A stretch of DNA of 64,000 nucleotides from Romanomermis culicivorax (taxonomy: Eukaryota; Nematoda; Enoplea; Mermithida; Mermithidae): NCBI GenBank assembly GCA_963922205.1, contig CAWUHX010000333.1, forward strand, positions 62,001-126,000, given 5' to 3'. Position 1 is the stretch's first letter; each line of letters begins with the position of its first letter. This document shows, one piece after another, positions 27,601-35,430 of this stretch. Under the pieces are notes generated by a model. It was not told the origin of the DNA, ran no database searches, and saw only the letters and a program-made list of their open reading frames with translations. The translations under genes were made by a program, and so were the position numbers.

Positions 27601-30600
27601 AATAAATTTGAAGGCATAATGGATGATAGCCAGCATATACAACTGCATCCGACAAGAGGTAGATGTGTGATTGTGCCGGAAAAAATCCAGTGCTTCTTCA
27701 AGGATGAAATTAACCAAAGCGCTGGTTTTGCATGGGTTTGAAGTATATTGAAGTGTCAGATGTTTTTTAATCAACCGCGGACTAATAATCCGCGATAGTC
27801 TGGGAGTTTTCACATTCCAGCCTTTGTGCCTGTATGTTATCCACAGCCATACCCAACCGAACTCCACGGAATGAAATCTGTAAGTGCAGTACGTCAGTTT
27901 CTGCATTTTTCTGACGCCAGACTTCTTATATCAGTTATGAAATTGTTCTGATCTCAAATCTGATCGAGGAAATGAAATGTCATGCCAAACTTCCTAACTT
28001 GATCCTCATTTAAAATGTTTGGACCCGCATCGAATTTTAAGTCATGCTTTCTTATATATGGTGGTTTTTGCTATGGATGTTTCCTCAAAAGTGTTAGATC
28101 GATACGCGTATCGGCTCGTATGAGCAAATAATGTTTTACTGCTCACTGACAAACAGTTCATTTTGAAAGCTTTTGATAAAAGCGTCGCATCAAGCCTGAA
28201 CCGTATCACTTAAAGCTGTAAATAACGTTTTTCATCAAAATTTTATGTTTTCCGACATACTCCTTTAGCTGTCAGGTTTATTTTTCTTTGCTTTATTCAT
28301 TTTTCTTCCACTCGAAGAAAATTTAGGTTCAATGATAGAGGAGATGCCTTCAAACTAGTGATGTACCTCGGATATTTTTTGAAATCCGGACATCTGGTCA
28401 CATGTAACAAAATCAATTTGTATTCACAGTTTTCAAATTTTATGAAAACTAATTTTCTAAAATGTTTTTTGATGCCATCGCTGATGATTATAGATATTAA
28501 AAATCTTCTGATTTCAAATTGCCTTTACTTTAACAATCATCAAGTGAAAAAAATAAGAATAAAATCATCAGAAAAGTTAAAATCAAAAACTTAATGTCAA
28601 TATTAATGGTATGAAAAATTATAAGAATATATATGTAGTTATACAAAGCTAACAAAAATCTGCTAAAGTAAACAGGGTAGATTATAGATGAAATTTGTAT
28701 AGTGTGTCGGATAAACTTGAAATCACCGATCCTTCTGTTCATTTCAGTTTGTATGGATAAGTTTTAAGTGCAATTCAAGATAAACATTAAAAAAATTTAC
28801 TAGTAGATATAAATTCTGCAAGTAATTCATTTCACCTAAGGAATGGTACTGTTAATGCAGTCAGATGAAGGAAATCAGAAAAAAGCTGAAAAACAAGCAG
28901 AAAATGTCAACCATAAGAGATTATTAACCGACTGGAGACAAAAACTGCAAGTTTGTCAATAAAACCATAACATGTTTATCATTAGCACTAACTTTTTTAG
29001 TTGATCACTTCCTATTTATGTCATCTAAAAATAAGTTTGATTTGATTTCACTATCGACTGTTCAACGAATCTATTTAATGCTCTGACTTTCCTATTTTGG
29101 TGCGTCATTTGGCTTAAAAGTTTTCCATGAAAGGTTCGGATATCCGGTTATCCGGATATTTTTTCATATCCGGATATCTAGATATCTTTTCATATCCGGA
29201 TATCCGACGAACATCACTAGTTCAAACCTTGTTGACTGCTGTGATTATAAGTAACTGTGTAATTCTTGAAAATCTTTGTCATAAATGACGACTCCATTCG
29301 TGATCTAACCATTTTTCTGAACACGATAAATTTTCATGCCATTATTAAATGGCATGTGGACCACGCTGCAGCTGTGAACTACACAAAAATCTTTATACAT
29401 TTGATTTCCAGCAGATTTGATCTTACTAAAACTAAACCATTCAAAATTTTTGTTTATGTGCATTTAGAAACAAAGGTACAATGAATAAGCATGATTTTGT
29501 TCGAATAGAATGCCATGATTTTTGATCTTGAGTTATATACCATAAAAGTCGTTTTGGACGCTGAGCTTCTGAAATTAGTAGCAGATGAACTTCTGCTTTT
29601 TTACCTGAGCAGCTTGTACTATTACTTTAGTTTTGCCTTACAAAAGGGGCATCCAACTCGACTCAAATGTGTTTATTATTTGGTAACAGTAAATCTGTTT
29701 GACCACCGTGAATTTCCTCTGCATTTTTTATATAAGTCTTTTCCTATGGTAGAATCTCGAAGATTTCACGATAGGAATTCTGCCTGTGTCTTATCCGTTG
29801 AATCATTTCGAATTGTATAACGGGTTTTAAAAGAAAAAGGAAAAAAAGTCAGTCGATTGCCTGCTGTAACTAATTGAAGACACATAACTCCGGAAATTCT
29901 CTGTTCATATAATGAGCATGCAAGAAGCAAAATCAACTAAAAATCTAGAGAAGTCCTATTTCTAGCCTAACAGCCAAAATTTCAATACTAAAATCCTACT
30001 AAACTGTAGCTTAACCACGTTTTAGAAAATGCTGAACGCTTGTTTTCGGCCAATATCCCACAAGACACTGATAGTTTCAATATTGATCATCAACAAGTTA
30101 ATGATGGATCATTATCAGATCAGCTTTTGTTGTCATCATCCGTAAAACGAATATCGTCGTTGTCAGATCATTCGACTTCGCTGACTTCCCCTTCTTCGGC
30201 GTGTTCCGTGGAGACGACCATTCACCAGGCCGGGGCTTCACTCATCAAAAATAGCGGCGGGGCACCACCACCGGCCCAACCCTCACTTTTTGATCACCAA
30301 AAATCTTCATCTTTCGAATCGGATCATTGTTCATCGCCTGTTACTGTTCGCGATAGAATTAAAGTTTATGAACGAAACTTGAACATCAAACAGCAAATCA
30401 AAGACCAAGTCGTTATCGGAGATTTGTTCTTGGAAGAAGATAATTTGAGCAACGAAAAATCGAAAGTAAAGCTCAGCGATGATACCACTGGACCGAAAAA
30501 TTTTACTGCAGAATCAGTGACGCTCCACAGTACCGGATCATCATTTGAAGAACGTGATTATGTAAAAAGTTCAGATTCATTCGATATAGAAGTTATTAGA

Positions 30601-32445
30601 CCCCAAACCCTACCCTATGATATTGTAGACATATTCGCTGATAACTTCGCTATCGAACTTTTATTGGAAGCCGTTCTAGCTGTCAAGGAGAAGGGTCTTT
30701 CGGCGTTATTGGTTCCCGTGGAAATAGCGGTGACTCCCGCGACACCTAGGTTCGAAATGCTCGAAGACCCAATTGAATTTGCTAGACCCAGAATTTCGGA
30801 AATGGACACAAATGTAATCATTCCAGACGAGGCGTCGTCAATGCCGACCACTAGCGAACAAACGTCGCCATTTTACGGCTATAGTTTTAAGGGCGGTTCT
30901 GAGGATATAGAAGCTGCGGTTAGCAGTAGTAGACCCCAATCAGACGATGAGTTGGGTAAATATGGCCGACCGGACTCGGCGTTGTTCCAGAGTTTGTCAT
31001 CGGGCCGCAAGTCGGAGTACGAAACGCCGATGAGCACCCAAGAAACCGAATACACATCAGCCCAAAGCCATCTGCCCACCTCGTCGTCGTCGCAAAGTTA
31101 CGTCAGCGCGGTCAGCAATCTTAGCCAGAAAAGCCTCACTGAAACTGAAAGTGAAACCTTGGCGGGTTCTCGTCATGATAGTGAGTCGGATTCAGGAGAC
31201 AATGATGATCAAACTGTTGAATACGATCAGCCTCATTTGATCAAGCATCCAGTTTTAGTTTTGAAAGGCCAAAAGTTATTACACAGTCCTGTACAATCGG
31301 ACCGTCTGTTCACTGCCATGGCCGAAAATCAAGACGACCAGATTCAGTGTATAGTTGAGGAGGATCAACCCCCTTTGTCGGATAATGGCGACGAATTGGA
31401 GAAAATTTCTGAAGTTTCTGAATCGGTGAAAGACTTGACGTCTCCCGATGATAAACAGTTGTCGCCCTTTTTGCTTAAAAGTGGAATATCAAAAAATTTG
31501 CCATCACCCAGGGAAGAACCAGTAGAATTCTCTTCCTCTAGGTCGTCAGATAGTCTCTATTTGAAAAAAGCTAGTAAACAGTTAGTGGACGAAGTTTTAC
31601 TGGAAAGTCAGGATTCCCGCGATTCGGTGTCCAGCGAAGACAATGTCATGTATGATATGGAGGAACAACAAAAAGAGTTACAAGCTGCCGGGATCGTCAT
31701 CTTAAGATCCAATGACCAAGAAGATTTTTTCCAAAGTAATTTAGACACCGTGCCTGAAGAGCCAGAAATTGAATCGTCGATCGAAAGTTCGCGATTCATC
31801 GCTCATCTGAAAAAGGATAAACGCGGTGGTTCCATCGACAATGTTTCCGAAACTTCGCTGCAAGAATTCGAAAGATTTGAACGCGAATTAGCCTTGAAAG
31901 GTGGTGAAACTAGTTTGAGTAATTCTGAAGTCGAACTTTTGAAGCGAGGTATAGCCCCTCTTCTTTCGGACAACATAGGAGGTTCACCCCAACAAAAACC
32001 CGAATTTATGTCTTTGTCCGATATCCACGAGGAAATTGAAATCGATAACGAACCGATGCACATACGAAAACTAGTCAAAATTCCGGATCAGCTTTTGAGC
32101 CAAATGGATTCCGTATTGGAAAGTCCACTTTCGATGTCATCATCAATTGAAACGAAGACTTTTTCGACGTCCACTGGTCAACCTATAAGCGAATGCTATA
32201 CTTTTACGATGTACGAATCGAAAACTGATCCAGATGATTCGTCCTTAGAAGTCATAAGAACTGTATCAACCAAAAAAACTGATCCAGTATCGGAAACCGT
32301 GCGTTTCACAGGCCTCGATTCCGAAGAACAATTCCAAAATTACGTCAAGAGTTTAGCTGAAGCCGGTTACGACTACGAAGAAGTAGAAAGTTTGGACGAA
32401 TCGGGCAACGTCACAAAAACAGTTATCAGGCGAATAAGACAGTGA
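3334..32445 (+). CDS. Ank2: Ankyrin gene, 3' part (spliced; two alternative 3' ends)
   Basis: Ankyrins link membrane proteins to the spectrin skeleton. The window holds everything after the ankyrin repeats. Coding exons, read from AG/GT sites and phase, are 3334-3613, 6574-6959, 7047-7258, 7571-7887, 14310-14664, 14906-15049, 15111-15174, 15235-15351, 16725-17081, 17255-17487, 17706-17778, 18294-18515, then either 20226-20413 (short form) or 27068-27181, 27274-27342, 27533-27658 and 30026-32445 (long form). Each junction keeps frame. The visible part is about 981 residues for the short form and 1,829 for the long form. Domain order is linker, ZU5-N, ZU5-C, UPA, death domain, disordered tail. 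The very long 3' exon suggests the neuronal Ank2-type paralogue, but the symbol is an inference; the ankyrin identity is secure. The interval includes introns. Confidence 0.93.
4741..4764 (+). CDS. Candidate 24-nt cassette exon of ankyrin
   Basis: A 24-nt stretch with AAAG before it and GTAACT after it lies in the intron between the linker exon and the ZU5 exon. Its length is a multiple of three. In the phase imposed by the flanking exons (2-2) it is open, adding about eight residues (NKFKAWK plus a split codon). The polypyrimidine tract is weak. This is a prediction from phase and splice sites only. Confidence 0.3.
4904..4945 (+). CDS. Candidate 42-nt cassette exon of ankyrin
   Basis: A T-rich tract ending in TATGCAG precedes 42 nt followed by GTTTGTAAG. 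In the phase of the surrounding exons (2-2) it reads without a stop as [13 protein letters not shown] plus split codons, inserting 14 residues directly before the ZU5 start. It is also phase-compatible with the 24-nt candidate upstream, so either, both or neither could be included. The acceptor is strong; the inserted peptide is not one I recognise. Confidence 0.45.
6574..6959 (+). CDS. Ank2: Ankyrin exon: ZU5-N domain
   Basis: The exon starts after a TTTTCCAG acceptor with the ankyrin signature [16 protein letters not shown] and continues through [17 protein letters not shown] and [12 protein letters not shown] to [16 protein letters not shown]. This is the first ZU5 domain, which binds beta-spectrin in this family. 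It enters in phase 2 and leaves in phase 1 at GTAATAAG. Conservation to animal ankyrins is very high. Confidence 0.95.
7047..7258 (+). CDS. Ank2: Ankyrin exon: start of ZU5-C domain
   Basis: After a CCCCTTAG acceptor the exon encodes [20 protein letters not shown] and [17 protein letters not shown], then [15 protein letters not shown]. This is the second ZU5 domain of ankyrins. The phases are 1 in and 0 out. The small 87-bp intron before it and the 312-bp intron after it are the compact part of the gene. Confidence 0.94.
7571..7887 (+). CDS. Ank2: Ankyrin exon: end of ZU5-C and start of UPA
   Basis: The exon begins after CTTCTCCAG and contains the conserved blocks [37 protein letters not shown] and [10 protein letters not shown]. 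These close ZU5-C and enter the UPA domain, which packs with both ZU5 domains as a ZZU module. A proline-rich loop ([12 protein letters not shown]) separates them. It leaves in phase 2 and is followed by a 6.4-kb repeat-rich intron. Confidence 0.94.
8465..8642. repeat. GC-rich piggyBac-like element end with TTAA
   Basis: The sequence has CCGC/GCGG palindromic blocks (GCGGTACCGCGCG, CGCCGCGACCGCGCGGCG) and ends GTATGACAGGGCC directly before TTAA. Related ends occur at 13,288-13,733 and, inverted, at 21,278. TTAA flanks are typical of piggyBac elements. No transposase is visible and the left end is unclear. Confidence 0.55.
8800..9708. mobile_element. Element with inverted arrays of a 17-22 bp unit
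   Basis: The left end (8800-8916) has several copies of CGTCCGTCCTAACTT and CTTGGCGTCC. The right end (9590-9708) has the same unit inverted (GCCAAGTTAGGACGGAC) about five times. The interior has no clear coding sequence. This layout, with inverted subterminal arrays, suggests a non-autonomous DNA transposon of unknown type. Confidence 0.5.
9710..10640. repeat. Long dispersed repeat, copy 1
   Basis: About 930 bp that matches 56,285-57,190 closely along its length (shared blocks include GGAGATGCA, CTTATAGCTTTTAGA, TGACCTTGT, GCCCAACAGAACAC). It carries three copies of the GGCGC hairpin module (near 9880, 10340 and 10600). A partial copy is at 52,380-52,815. No coding potential was seen. Confidence 0.7.
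11161..12313. mobile_element. Long-inverted-repeat element with GTAnCGG-TGGCC arrays
   Basis: The two ends are inverted copies of about 180-240 bp: the left arm runs from GTAGACCGGATGGCCGAC and the right arm ends CCACCCGCTAC. Each arm has several GGTGGCCGACTGTA-type units (three left, five right) and then shares a unique stretch (TGTACAAGATATCATT and CGCAAAAATATGCTAA). The flanks repeat CAGTCTTTTAGA directly on both sides. The interior has no transposase. Confidence 0.75.
13101..13278. mobile_element. CATACCTGTA-ended MITE, copy 1
   Basis: The left end is CAAACCTGTA and the right end TACAGGTATG. The flanks are AGCGCTGA and AGCGCTAA (7 of 8 match). The interior has the family core GTCGAAATTTTTTTCC and a run of G/C. 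Confidence 0.8.
13288..13733. repeat. GC-rich piggyBac-like element
   Basis: The left part begins CCTGTCATGCGGCGCCGC and the right part ends AGTATGACAGCGCC before TTAA. Between them are GGCGCCG and GCGGTACCGC blocks and a stretch matching 8,465-8,560 in the opposite orientation. It has no ORF of note. Confidence 0.55.
14310..14664 (+). CDS. Ank2: Ankyrin exon: UPA domain core
   Basis: The exon follows a TTTCTTTAG acceptor and encodes [48 protein letters not shown] and [10 protein letters not shown], all hallmarks of the ankyrin UPA domain. It enters in phase 2, leaves in phase 0 at GTAAGC, and continues with the C-terminal strand of UPA in the next exon. Confidence 0.94.
14906..15174 (+). 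CDS. Ank2: Ankyrin exons (14906-15049 and 15111-15174): end of UPA and linker
   Basis: Two short exons are separated by a 61-bp intron (GTGAAAA to TTTTCAG). The first encodes [20 protein letters not shown], then [13 protein letters not shown], which matches the closing UPA strand CNLNITLP of vertebrate ankyrins. The second encodes a short linker [20 protein letters not shown]. The phases are 0-0 and 0-1. Confidence 0.88.
15235..15351 (+). CDS. Ank2: Ankyrin exon: first part of death domain
   Basis: This symmetric exon (phase 1 in and out) encodes [16 protein letters not shown] and [14 protein letters not shown]. The latter is the first helices of the ankyrin death domain, including the invariant W-x-x-L-A core. 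It joins in frame to the next exon, which completes the fold. Confidence 0.9.
15700..16080. repeat. Dispersed repeat A, full-length-like copy
   Basis: It shares order and wording with 54,430-54,800: an AAGCCCCGAAATCTGG-like start, a run of AAAAATTGACnTTTTTC phrases, then GTATGACTACCACATGGCTAG at the right. A shorter, internally deleted copy is at 3830-3960. It lies in the ankyrin intron between the two death-domain exons. Confidence 0.6.
16725..17081 (+). CDS. Ank2: Ankyrin exon: rest of death domain and start of regulatory tail
   Basis: After TTGTTTTAG the exon reads [36 protein letters not shown] and [19 protein letters not shown], matching helices 2-6 of the ankyrin death domain. The remaining residues are a proline-rich disordered linker (FAPPPPPR). 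It is phase 1-1, so together with the preceding exon the death domain could be removed without a frameshift. Confidence 0.92.
17255..17778 (+). CDS. Ank2: Ankyrin exons (17255-17487 and 17706-17778): regulatory tail
   Basis: Two tail exons encode low-complexity Ser/Thr/Glu-rich sequence with repeated Val/Ile-Lys runs (for example [15 protein letters not shown]). Acceptors are GATTTTCAG and TTGTTCAG; donors are GTAAGC and GTAACG. The phases are 1-0 and 0-1. No folded domain is visible, as expected for ankyrin C-terminal regulatory sequence. Confidence 0.78.
18294..18515 (+). CDS. Ank2: Ankyrin exon: regulatory tail, last exon common to both forms
   Basis: The exon is symmetric (phase 1-1). 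It follows a TATTTGTAG acceptor and reads [37 protein letters not shown] and [19 protein letters not shown] before a GTGAGG donor. It can join in frame either to the short-form last exon at 20,226 or to the long-form exon at 27,068. It is therefore the branching point of the two predicted transcripts. Confidence 0.8.
19490..19590. repeat. TACAGTGGT minisatellite
   Basis: About 100 bp of irregular copies of GTGGTTACAGTGGTA and TTAATTACAGTGGTATTA in the ankyrin intron before the short-form last exon. The rest of this intron (18516-20225) is AT-rich without other recognisable content. Confidence 0.8.
20226..20413 (+). CDS. Ank2: Ankyrin short-form last exon
   Basis: After a CTATTTTTAG acceptor the exon encodes a Ser/Thr-rich stretch ([15 protein letters not shown]) and stops at TAA after a basic tail [10 protein letters not shown]. 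It is terminal: no donor is needed and the stop is in frame. The basic end is very different from the acidic long-form tail. The downstream 2.8 kb contains 3'UTR-like AT-rich sequence and then repeats. Confidence 0.82.
21165..21240. repeat. Short tandem duplication
   Basis: The phrase CAAAATTT(C/T)AAGAATATCG, followed by a TCCGGG-type motif, repeats with a period of about 32 bp. It lies just before the piggyBac-like end at 21,278. Confidence 0.6.
21278..22360. repeat. GC-rich piggyBac-like ends and interior
   Basis: TTAA at 21278 is followed by GGCCCTGTCATACTTCGCC and GCGGTACCGCGCGG blocks. A second GC-rich cluster (GGCGCCGCTTTTTAGTAT, twice) lies at 22,210-22,350. Between them is a degenerate array of AATCGGGAC and GGGAATA phrases (about 21,770-21,910). 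Boundaries on the right are not clear. Confidence 0.45.
23236..25779 (+). CDS. Intronless 847-residue ORF nested in the ankyrin intron
   Basis: This long uninterrupted ORF has an ATG in good context and an in-frame TAA directly before it (23233-23235), so it is not an extension of an upstream exon. I do not recognise the protein. It is acidic and Ser/Glu-rich with no signal peptide or membrane segment. A motif of the form [KR]-x-Y-x-AE-x-WSG-x-HE occurs twice (about residues 128-140 and 227-240). The C-terminal half holds five or six amphipathic Leu/Val-rich segments (about residues 410-425, 457-490, 514-550, 604-625, 669-687, 809-836) such as [17 protein letters not shown], suggesting helical repeats. 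Codon use resembles the ankyrin exons, so it is probably a real host gene. Alternatives are an isoform with its own promoter or a retrogene. Confidence 0.75.
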   Translation: MATNDAKLRLECIEFDVEVGGEAGQSIGLPNVNDNILCDEESSKKEEDEFFVNGKGSGSFQVHMYANLDGSAAKNSREMGEDSSNLIITGLCNGVPIVGGEFSGPNEGVAQDGSIQNVNTLMPESSKKRYEAEEWSGVHEKSPMFLEEVETIRDVDVEDLEESPNQIRRNTVEVLVASSNKQITQSSREYQISHVISGIFDDRLIFQGVEDQPKSSNIDFLTSHSLKTYPAEKWSGEHESTLAPKEEGCANQAEETGEKVGEMLFRRQISGHAESPGSEDSEDLVDVISNGVRVVKQAAQTSMDREAAHQGEEMKVLGSVEEARPAHGGSPISVVQFQALSTVEEVAPRRGPSLEETTTISGEQFQPLFVGVKAAPDVSSSVQEETRFTATQNLSHAPKAKPAGSPPKILNPIDMEAQQKLDTLVGEMQSYAKNKSQTMSLQGENHVTTVDPDPVTVEEEKKITDAYSELNNVLRKLSGEVDTLSNKVQTGIGGTFAQSHIETKVHGEVSKNSDLMNSLNNIGGVLGRLSSQTQASLPEPLEKIIQEIMTTCRGIAVPGHLKNVDHKIESSSFVTQSSSQDTAGQKLTTEARIKGQGPAPVKVENLTEKLVRLTDDLVKFTGRKEREICIETGSKRVNNQTHVEIRSPGGVKTVLSSTGESSGPKLPDSFLENVSTILKNVSEKVGPSQQSYSIEKSSSYSKHETEKIRGTPSRVAPSAPENTPVSDLDDVVKSQLAKMGIDLNDPNVKVVKSTTSSGLQDHQRGSSSSSKETVVNVQYSREKNRKTNTVTIDGGAITNVEGIADNASLHKLLQDSIKSLENVGRAVQEKQKLVENTKLPGQLDYKL
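25780..27067. other. Downstream of nested ORF; two related AT-rich segments
   Basis: The segment at about 25,910-26,035 is repeated at 26,520-26,635 (shared TATGGTTC, GAAATAGTAC, TTTCAAGAAAAAC). Both end in a sequence like the TIR of the small TA-flanked elements at 35.7 and 37.2 kb. No other gene was seen. Confidence 0.45.
27068..27181 (+). CDS. Ank2: Ankyrin long-form exon with conserved tail motif
   Basis: The exon follows a TTTTTTTCAG acceptor and is phase 1-1. It encodes [20 protein letters not shown], which resembles the C-terminal motif of vertebrate ankyrins (TDEQGNIVTKKIIRK). This supports the long splice form that skips the 20,226 exon. A related motif recurs at the very end of the last exon. 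Confidence 0.82.
27274..27658 (+). CDS. Ank2: Ankyrin long-form small exons (27274-27342 and 27533-27658)
   Basis: Two small phase 1-1 exons. The first has a CTTTTTTAG acceptor and encodes [20 protein letters not shown]. The second has a GATACTCAG acceptor and encodes a basic stretch including [20 protein letters not shown] before a weak GTAGAT donor. Both are in frame with the giant last exon, and both could be skipped without a frameshift. The second is less certain because its donor is weak and I see no conserved motif. Confidence 0.62.
28356..29219. mobile_element. Non-autonomous hAT element with CCGGATAT subterminal repeats
   Basis: The ends are TAGTGATGT and ACATCACTA. The flanks are CTTCAAAC (28348-28355) and GTTCAAAC (29220-29227), an 8-bp duplication with one change. 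Subterminal ATATCCGGATATCC repeats cluster at the right end. TAGNGNTG ends and 8-bp duplications mark hAT elements. The interior has no transposase. Confidence 0.8.
30026..32445 (+). CDS. Ank2: Ankyrin giant last exon (long form)
   Basis: A 2,420-nt terminal exon follows an ACGTTTTAG acceptor (phase 1 in) and stops at TGA. It encodes about 805 residues of Ser/Asp/Glu-rich, probably disordered sequence with many SSS and acidic runs. The last 50 residues look conserved: [20 protein letters not shown] followed by [20 protein letters not shown]. The latter resembles the C-terminal DEQGNIVTKKIIRK motif of other ankyrins. Giant 3' exons of this sort are typical of neuronal ankyrins such as Drosophila Ank2 and vertebrate ANK2/ANK3, where they act in axons and synapses. 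Confidence 0.86.
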
Positions 32446-33788
32446 AAAAATTGGATCTGCTTCAAAAAATGAGGTTTTTCGTTCATTCTAGAAATTGCGG
32501 GCCCCCTCCCACCATGGTCTCGACTTGTAAATAAGCAACAATGGTACGTAAGTTAAAAAGCATTGCATGGTCGCCGTGTCTCGTTTCATATATAGTGCTT
32601 ACGCTTATTTTCTTTCAAATTTTCACTTGTACACCGAGCACCAGCCATATTTCAATTTTTGTGCAACAACCTGAAGCAAGCGTTCAGCGTTTCTTTTTTT
32701 GTTCATTTTTCTTTGCCGGCAGATTTCCCACCACTTTGTGCACTGTAAATATGGGCAGCAGGTTACTGTACTATTTCTTTGACGTTGTGCCTTTCAACCC
32801 TCTTCAATTTGCATGGAATGTTACCATGCGGTTTTTTCATTGTTTGTTGTTTATCGTTAGAAAATTCAGCCAGTGATTCTCAATTTGATTAATTGCTCAA
32901 AATGAAAAATTGTCATTTTGAATAGATCTCAATCCGATTTTTCTACTGATGCTGCTTTCTGCACATTTTGTGAAATTTCGGTCACTTGATACGGCTAATA
33001 ATGATGAATAACAAATTATAGATGTTTCCATTGTTTCCTCAATTTTCTAATTTTTGTTTTTTTAGAGTTTCATCGGGAATGAACAACGTCCAGATTTCTA
33101 TGATATACTCGAGTATGGATAGAGGAATCAATTCTTTTGGGGGGCTACGAAAACTATAAGAAACGCTGTTGTGCACTTACATACTTTATTGTATTCTATT
33201 TTTGTCTTCTCGTGTTACTGTCGCGCTTTATCTGTCTTTTCTACAGATTTTTTTTCGTTTATATATTCGAAACAGATTTCAAAAACGCTTAGTTTGCTGT
33301 ATTTTTAACAAGCAATTTCTGTCATTATGAACATGTGTGAATTATTTCTTTTAGAGTTACATTCATGTCTGTATTTTTACCGCTTTTTGAGAGATTCTCT
33401 TTTTTATGGCTTAATTTATTTTTTTGTCTTCATGAATAGTTTTTTGTGTTTCAACATGGCAATTCGCTATTTTTAGCATCGTTCTTGTGATTCTTATAGT
33501 AAAATTATCGGATCAGACGTGTTTGGATAACTGCTTGATGATTTTGAAAAAGGCTGGAAACTAATGAAAGTAAGTTCAGTGCGGAAAAATAGTAAGGTTA
33601 TTACTGTAATCAACAATGAAAACTTTCATCAGCGACTGAAAATTTTGTACAATAATCATAGTCTAATGTGCTTACCCGCCGATACAGTTCAAATCAAAGA
33701 CGGGTGAACATGATGTTCCTGTGATTTATTCCTCTACTTTTGTCTCAAAAAAATTATTTTTTTTTCAATGGAAGGTTTTTCCTCCTAA
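32446..33788. other. Likely ankyrin 3'UTR and flanking DNA
   Basis: T-rich sequence follows the long-form stop. Several AATAAG/AATAAC-type near-signals occur but no clear polyadenylation site. No ORF with support. Confidence 0.4.
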
Positions 33789-34566
33789 GGGCCGTATGAC
33801 AGAACGCGGGTTAAGTCTAACCTAGAGTTAAATCAAGGGTTAACTTTAACCCATAGTACAGAAGGAGGGTTAGAACTAACTCTAAGGTTAAATACAACCA
33901 ATTTAACCCAAGATTTTAACCCTGCTACGAGCAGGGTTAAGGCATTTTTCAACTATTTTGAATGGCGCTTGATGTTGTTGATTTTCTTGAATTGTTAGAT
34001 TTTGGAAATGAAGTGCAAAACAATGTTGATTTGGATGCACTGGTCTTTACTAGAAAAAATCCATTCGAATTTCACAACAACCAGCAGTTTTTTTTCACAT
34101 TATCGTTTTGCCAAACCAACAGTGCGCATGCTGATTGACATTCTGAAAGATGACTTGCAACGAACGACAAAACGGCGTAACAGTCTTGCCGTGGATACAC
34201 AGGTGTACACTATATTTTCAATTGTTGCAACAAAACTTTATGTTCTTTCTAACAACTAATTTAATTGTTGTCATTATAAATCATTTCTAACAACTCTTCT
34301 CATTGCAACAACACACACTTCCTATGTTCGAGCGTGGTAACGCTTGCTCAAACATTGAATAAGTAGCGCGTGCTTTCTGTAACCCAAGGTTAATGAAATT
34401 GTCTCTAGGTTAGTGGCATTAACCTTAGGTTAACTAACCCTACTTTAACCAGCCTTCTGGCATACTGGTTTGGGTTAACCCTAACCCGACAGTTAACTCT
34501 AGGTTACGTAACCCGAGGTTAACGCTAACCTAAGGTTAACTTAACCCGCCTTCTGTCATACGGCCC
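33789..34566 (+). mobile_element. PIF/Harbinger-derived element with GGTTAA arrays
   Basis: The ends are GGGCCGTATGACAGAA and its complement. TAA lies on the left flank and TTA on the right, consistent with but not proof of the 3-bp TWA target. Both ends carry about 180 bp of dense GGTTAA/TTAACC units. The interior retains the N-terminal part of a Harbinger transposase: MALDVVDFLELLDFGN, then in a shifted frame FAKPTVRMLIDILKDDLQRT and RRNSLAVDTQV followed by GTGTAC. The nuclease part is missing, so this is an internally deleted copy. Confidence 0.78.
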
Positions 34567-35309
34567 TTAAAGTTTTATCAAATCTAACCAACTTTTTTGT
34601 TGTCGCTGCATCTGCCATTTCAAAGTAAATGGACAATTGAAACGGATGGCGAGAATATTCAACTAAAATTTTTAAGTGAAAAATACTGCAAACGATTTTC
34701 AGCAAGAAAAAAGGAGGTTATTTTATTTCACAGTTGACACACAATTTATACGCACGGAATGACCACTGTAGGAAAAGTATGACGCCCTCATTAAAAAGTG
34801 AAGGCTAAAGTCAAAGAAACAGCATTTTGCTTATCGATTTTGATTTAGATAAAAGTGTTGTCGACACCTAAGTGCATTTGACCAGGTTATTCGATAAAAT
34901 TTTCAGTTGGCCTGTTTTTCGCTCATGGACTAGAAAGTTTTGCCTTTGATCACAATAATGAGCCTACTATTGAACAGAACTGCCATTTCAAAATTCAGAA
35001 ATAAATATATCGTAATTTTTGTAAATTTTTTATCTACAAGCATTTTATAGAAAACTGATTATAAACTTTTTAAGATTCCCTACAAAATTAATGAAGAAAT
35101 CAGTCTATATCCTATTCATTTAGAAATGATGGATGCAGCGATGTTGCAGCCAAACTTTTATTCAAAATTATGGAAAGCTTGCATTCAGTAAATTTTTCCA
35201 CTATGATATAAAGTCTCTGATGATCACTCTCTTCAATCATTTTAATTAATTTCCTGATTTTTAGGAGGCAGCATTTGTCGAAAATCTGATTGTTGCATTA
35301 AAATTTAAT

Positions 35310-35430
35310 CGGCGATTAAAATAATCGTTAAGCCCGTTAGCCGATCAAAGGGCAATTACATAATCGCCACCAATTAAAAATATAATCGCCGATTAAAATC
35401 ATATAATCCAGGATTAAAAGTATAATCGCT
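35310..35430. repeat. TAATCGGCGATTAAAA repeats
   Basis: Four to five near-palindromic copies of TAATCGCCGATTAAAA and variants occur in 120 bp. This may be the end of a DNA element, but no partner end was found. Confidence 0.5.

Noticed and set aside
34002-34259. ORF read as a host gene
   Set aside because: The sequence FAKPTVRMLIDILKDDLQ is a Harbinger transposase N-terminal pattern and it lies between that element's TIRs.
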